Assembly: GCF_007990775.1 (NCBI RefSeq)
Contig: NZ_BJXB01000016.1
Location: 1 to 64,000 of the forward strand
Length of the DNA stretch: 64,000 nucleotides
Source: Deinococcus cellulosilyticus NBRC 106333 = KACC 11606
GTDB taxonomy: Bacteria; Deinococcota; Deinococci; Deinococcales; Deinococcaceae
Direction of reading: 5' to 3'
How positions within the stretch are numbered: the stretch's first letter is position 1; each line of letters starts with the position of its first letter. A model generated the notes under the pieces. It ran no database searches. It worked only from the letters and a program-made list of their open reading frames with translations, and was not told the DNA's origin. This document shows positions 62,697-64,000 of this stretch, piece by piece. The position numbers and the translations under genes were made by a program.

Positions 62697-63152
62697 GGTT
62701 CATGTTACTGCAAAGGGCCTGAGGATTCCGTGTGCTCGGTGAGAAAAAGGCAGGGCAAGCGCAACGTCGCTGGACGTCAGATGTCGATGCAGAAAGCGGT
62801 CAGCCTTCAGCTTTCAGCAGTCAGCGCAACAACACCTGTGTGTTCATTTCAGCCTGACAGGACAGATGTTTGATCTTCCAGCACAAATCCTCTGGCCCAC
62901 GGCCACCACGTTTCAGCCTGGACTCAGCGTAAAACAGATTAATCACAATTTTCCATCTGTTTTTCTATTTCACACATCAAATCTTATTAAGACAGAAACA
63001 CAAATATAAATTCGTAAAGTGATCAAAACCCTCAAAAAAATCATTTACCGCTATTGACCATCTGCTGTCGAATGGTTTAACCTTTGACCAATCAACAAAA
63101 CCCATGCATGACCCCCTGTGGGTCAAATCCTCATGTTGACTGAAGGAGCACC
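62697..63152. other. 456-base gap with dispersed repeats and AT-rich upstream region
   Basis: GATGTCGATGCAGAAAGC (62780-62797), matching 18919-18936, runs into a GCGGTCAGCC-TTCAGCTTTCAGCAGTCAGCGC repeat cluster at 62796-62827. From 62935 to 63110 the sequence is AT-rich and probably holds the promoter of the next gene; TTGACC at 63054 has only a poor -10 partner. No gene is seen. Confidence 0.45.
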
Positions 63153-64000
63153 ATGATGCGAAAAACCTCTCTTTCACTGGCCACCTCTTCTCTGCTGCTG
63201 TCTCTGGTTCTGGGAGCCTGCAACCAGTCCCCCCGCCTCTCCTCACCAGAAGTCTCCCAGCAAGCCATGACTTCTGCATCGGATGATGCCATGGTGTGGC
63301 TGAATTCCCAGTACCGCACCAACGGGACCTCCAGCTGTGTGGACAGCTACCAGGATGACAAAGACATCGCCTACACTTACGACATGGCGCTTGCCGTGCA
63401 TGCCTACCTGCTCAAAAATGATCAGGGGAAAGCCAAAAACATTCTGGATTCCTTCAAAGCCAGACAGCTCTCGGATTTCAGCGACACCAGCCAGTGGGAT
63501 GGAGGTTCGTGGTACGCGGCCTACCACTGCAACACTGGGAGCACAAGCTGGACTCCTTTTCATGAAGAGAAATTCACGGACGTGGGACCCACAGCCTGGG
63601 TGGCCCTGGCAGCCATTGCCTACCGCAAGAAATACAATGATGCCGCCTACGACGACATGATCATTCGGGCTGCAGAATACATGAGCCGCAATCAATGGAA
63701 AACCCAGTGGGGCGGAGATGGCGGTGTGAATTTTGCCTCCAACCGCCTGCAGACCGTCTCTTCCACCGAACACAATCTGGACGCCTTTGCAATCTTCAAG
63801 AACATCCAGCTGATTCCTGCCCTGAACACCCTGGCAAACCAGCGGCTGACCGGAGACTTCTCGGTGGGCACCAGCCTGGGCAATGCAGATCACTTTTTGC
63901 GCAACCAGGTGTGGAACAGTGCCGAGCTGCGCCTGAATGGCGGACGGGGCGACACCAAATTCCCCACAGACATGCTTTCCTGGGGTGCACCTGCATTCGG
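63153..64000 (+). CDS. Secreted alpha-helical lipoprotein, possible six-hairpin hydrolase, 3' end outside window
   Basis: The ATG at 63153 (GAAGGAG upstream) opens 282 codons to the window edge. The signal peptide ends in a lipobox LGAC. The mature part has repeated helix pairs and aromatic-rich turns (YDMALAVHAYLLKNDQGKAKNIL, DVGPTAWVALAAIAYRKKY, TEHNLDAFAIFKNI) typical of alpha/alpha-barrel glycosidases or lyases, although the exact family is not recognised. It would act at the cell surface, perhaps on polysaccharide. Confidence 0.6.
   Translation, partial: MMRKTSLSLATSSLLLSLVLGACNQSPRLSSPEVSQQAMTSASDDAMVWLNSQYRTNGTSSCVDSYQDDKDIAYTYDMALAVHAYLLKNDQGKAKNILDSFKARQLSDFSDTSQWDGGSWYAAYHCNTGSTSWTPFHEEKFTDVGPTAWVALAAIAYRKKYNDAAYDDMIIRAAEYMSRNQWKTQWGGDGGVNFASNRLQTVSSTEHNLDAFAIFKNIQLIPALNTLANQRLTGDFSVGTSLGNADHFLRNQVWNSAELRLNGGRGDTKFPTDMLSWGAPAF

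Overview
The window looks like a chromosomal segment of a Deinococcus-type bacterium. Supporting signs are a SpoVS homologue in a genome with no sporulation context, several genes without a Shine-Dalgarno site whose -10 hexamer lies 5-7 bases from the start codon (the leaderless style known from Deinococcus), a KGG-type stress protein, moderate-to-high GC, and many short dispersed GGTCAGC/GCTGA-type intergenic repeats. The genus is an inference; the species cannot be fixed from the sequence alone. No phage, transposase gene, rRNA or CRISPR array was seen.

Layout. 1-9.2 kb (all minus strand): a secreted DUF4139-like protein (cut by the window edge), a small membrane protein, an orphan three-PAS histidine kinase, an oligopeptide ABC ATPase pair (OppD/OppF type), secG just downstream of a tRNA-Leu(CAA), queF, rsmB and spoVS. 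9.2-14.2 kb: a structured leader and the glutamate synthase large subunit gltB. 14.2-22.5 kb: a zinc-ribbon Ser/Thr kinase, a leishmanolysin-like lipoprotein protease, a three-gene operon of unknown function, an isochorismatase-like hydrolase, a large lipoprotein with a C-terminal CXXCH haem motif and an HD hydrolase. 22.5-25.3 kb: a likely copper-handling cluster (DUF305, YcnI-like, a His-rich protein, a ferric-reductase-like membrane protein).

25.4-29.4 kb holds the clearest regulatory find: a cobalamin riboswitch with its own promoter and a terminator, upstream of the class Ib (B12-independent) ribonucleotide reductase genes nrdI-nrdE-nrdF. This suggests B12 shuts off the B12-independent enzyme and that a B12-dependent class II enzyme exists elsewhere in the genome. 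29.5-38 kb: a large GGDEF/STAND-ATPase/TPR fusion, a Gfo/Idh/MocA oxidoreductase, an acyl-ACP desaturase, a stand-alone receiver protein and pilT with a well-formed leaderless promoter. 38-42.5 kb: a disordered KGG-repeat protein followed by cyanophycin synthetase and cyanophycinase. 42.4-47.1 kb: small housekeeping genes (Nudix, EamA, MOSC, ABC exporter).

47.2-59.4 kb is a coherent beta-mannan/manno-oligosaccharide utilisation locus. A minus-strand operon encodes a sugar-binding protein, two permeases, a secreted glycoside hydrolase and a cytoplasmic GH5-like enzyme. A LacI-family regulator follows, and a plus-strand operon encodes a GH2 beta-mannosidase, a ROK sugar kinase and mannose-6-phosphate isomerase. 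Copies of the palindrome GTTTASTAAAC sit at the promoters of both operons and just upstream of the regulator. The proposed flow is polymer, oligosaccharide import, mannose, mannose-6-phosphate, fructose-6-phosphate. No transport ATPase is present, so a shared one is expected. 59.5-64 kb: DUF423 and AlkD-like proteins, a secreted TPR protein, and the start of a secreted alpha-helical lipoprotein cut by the window edge.
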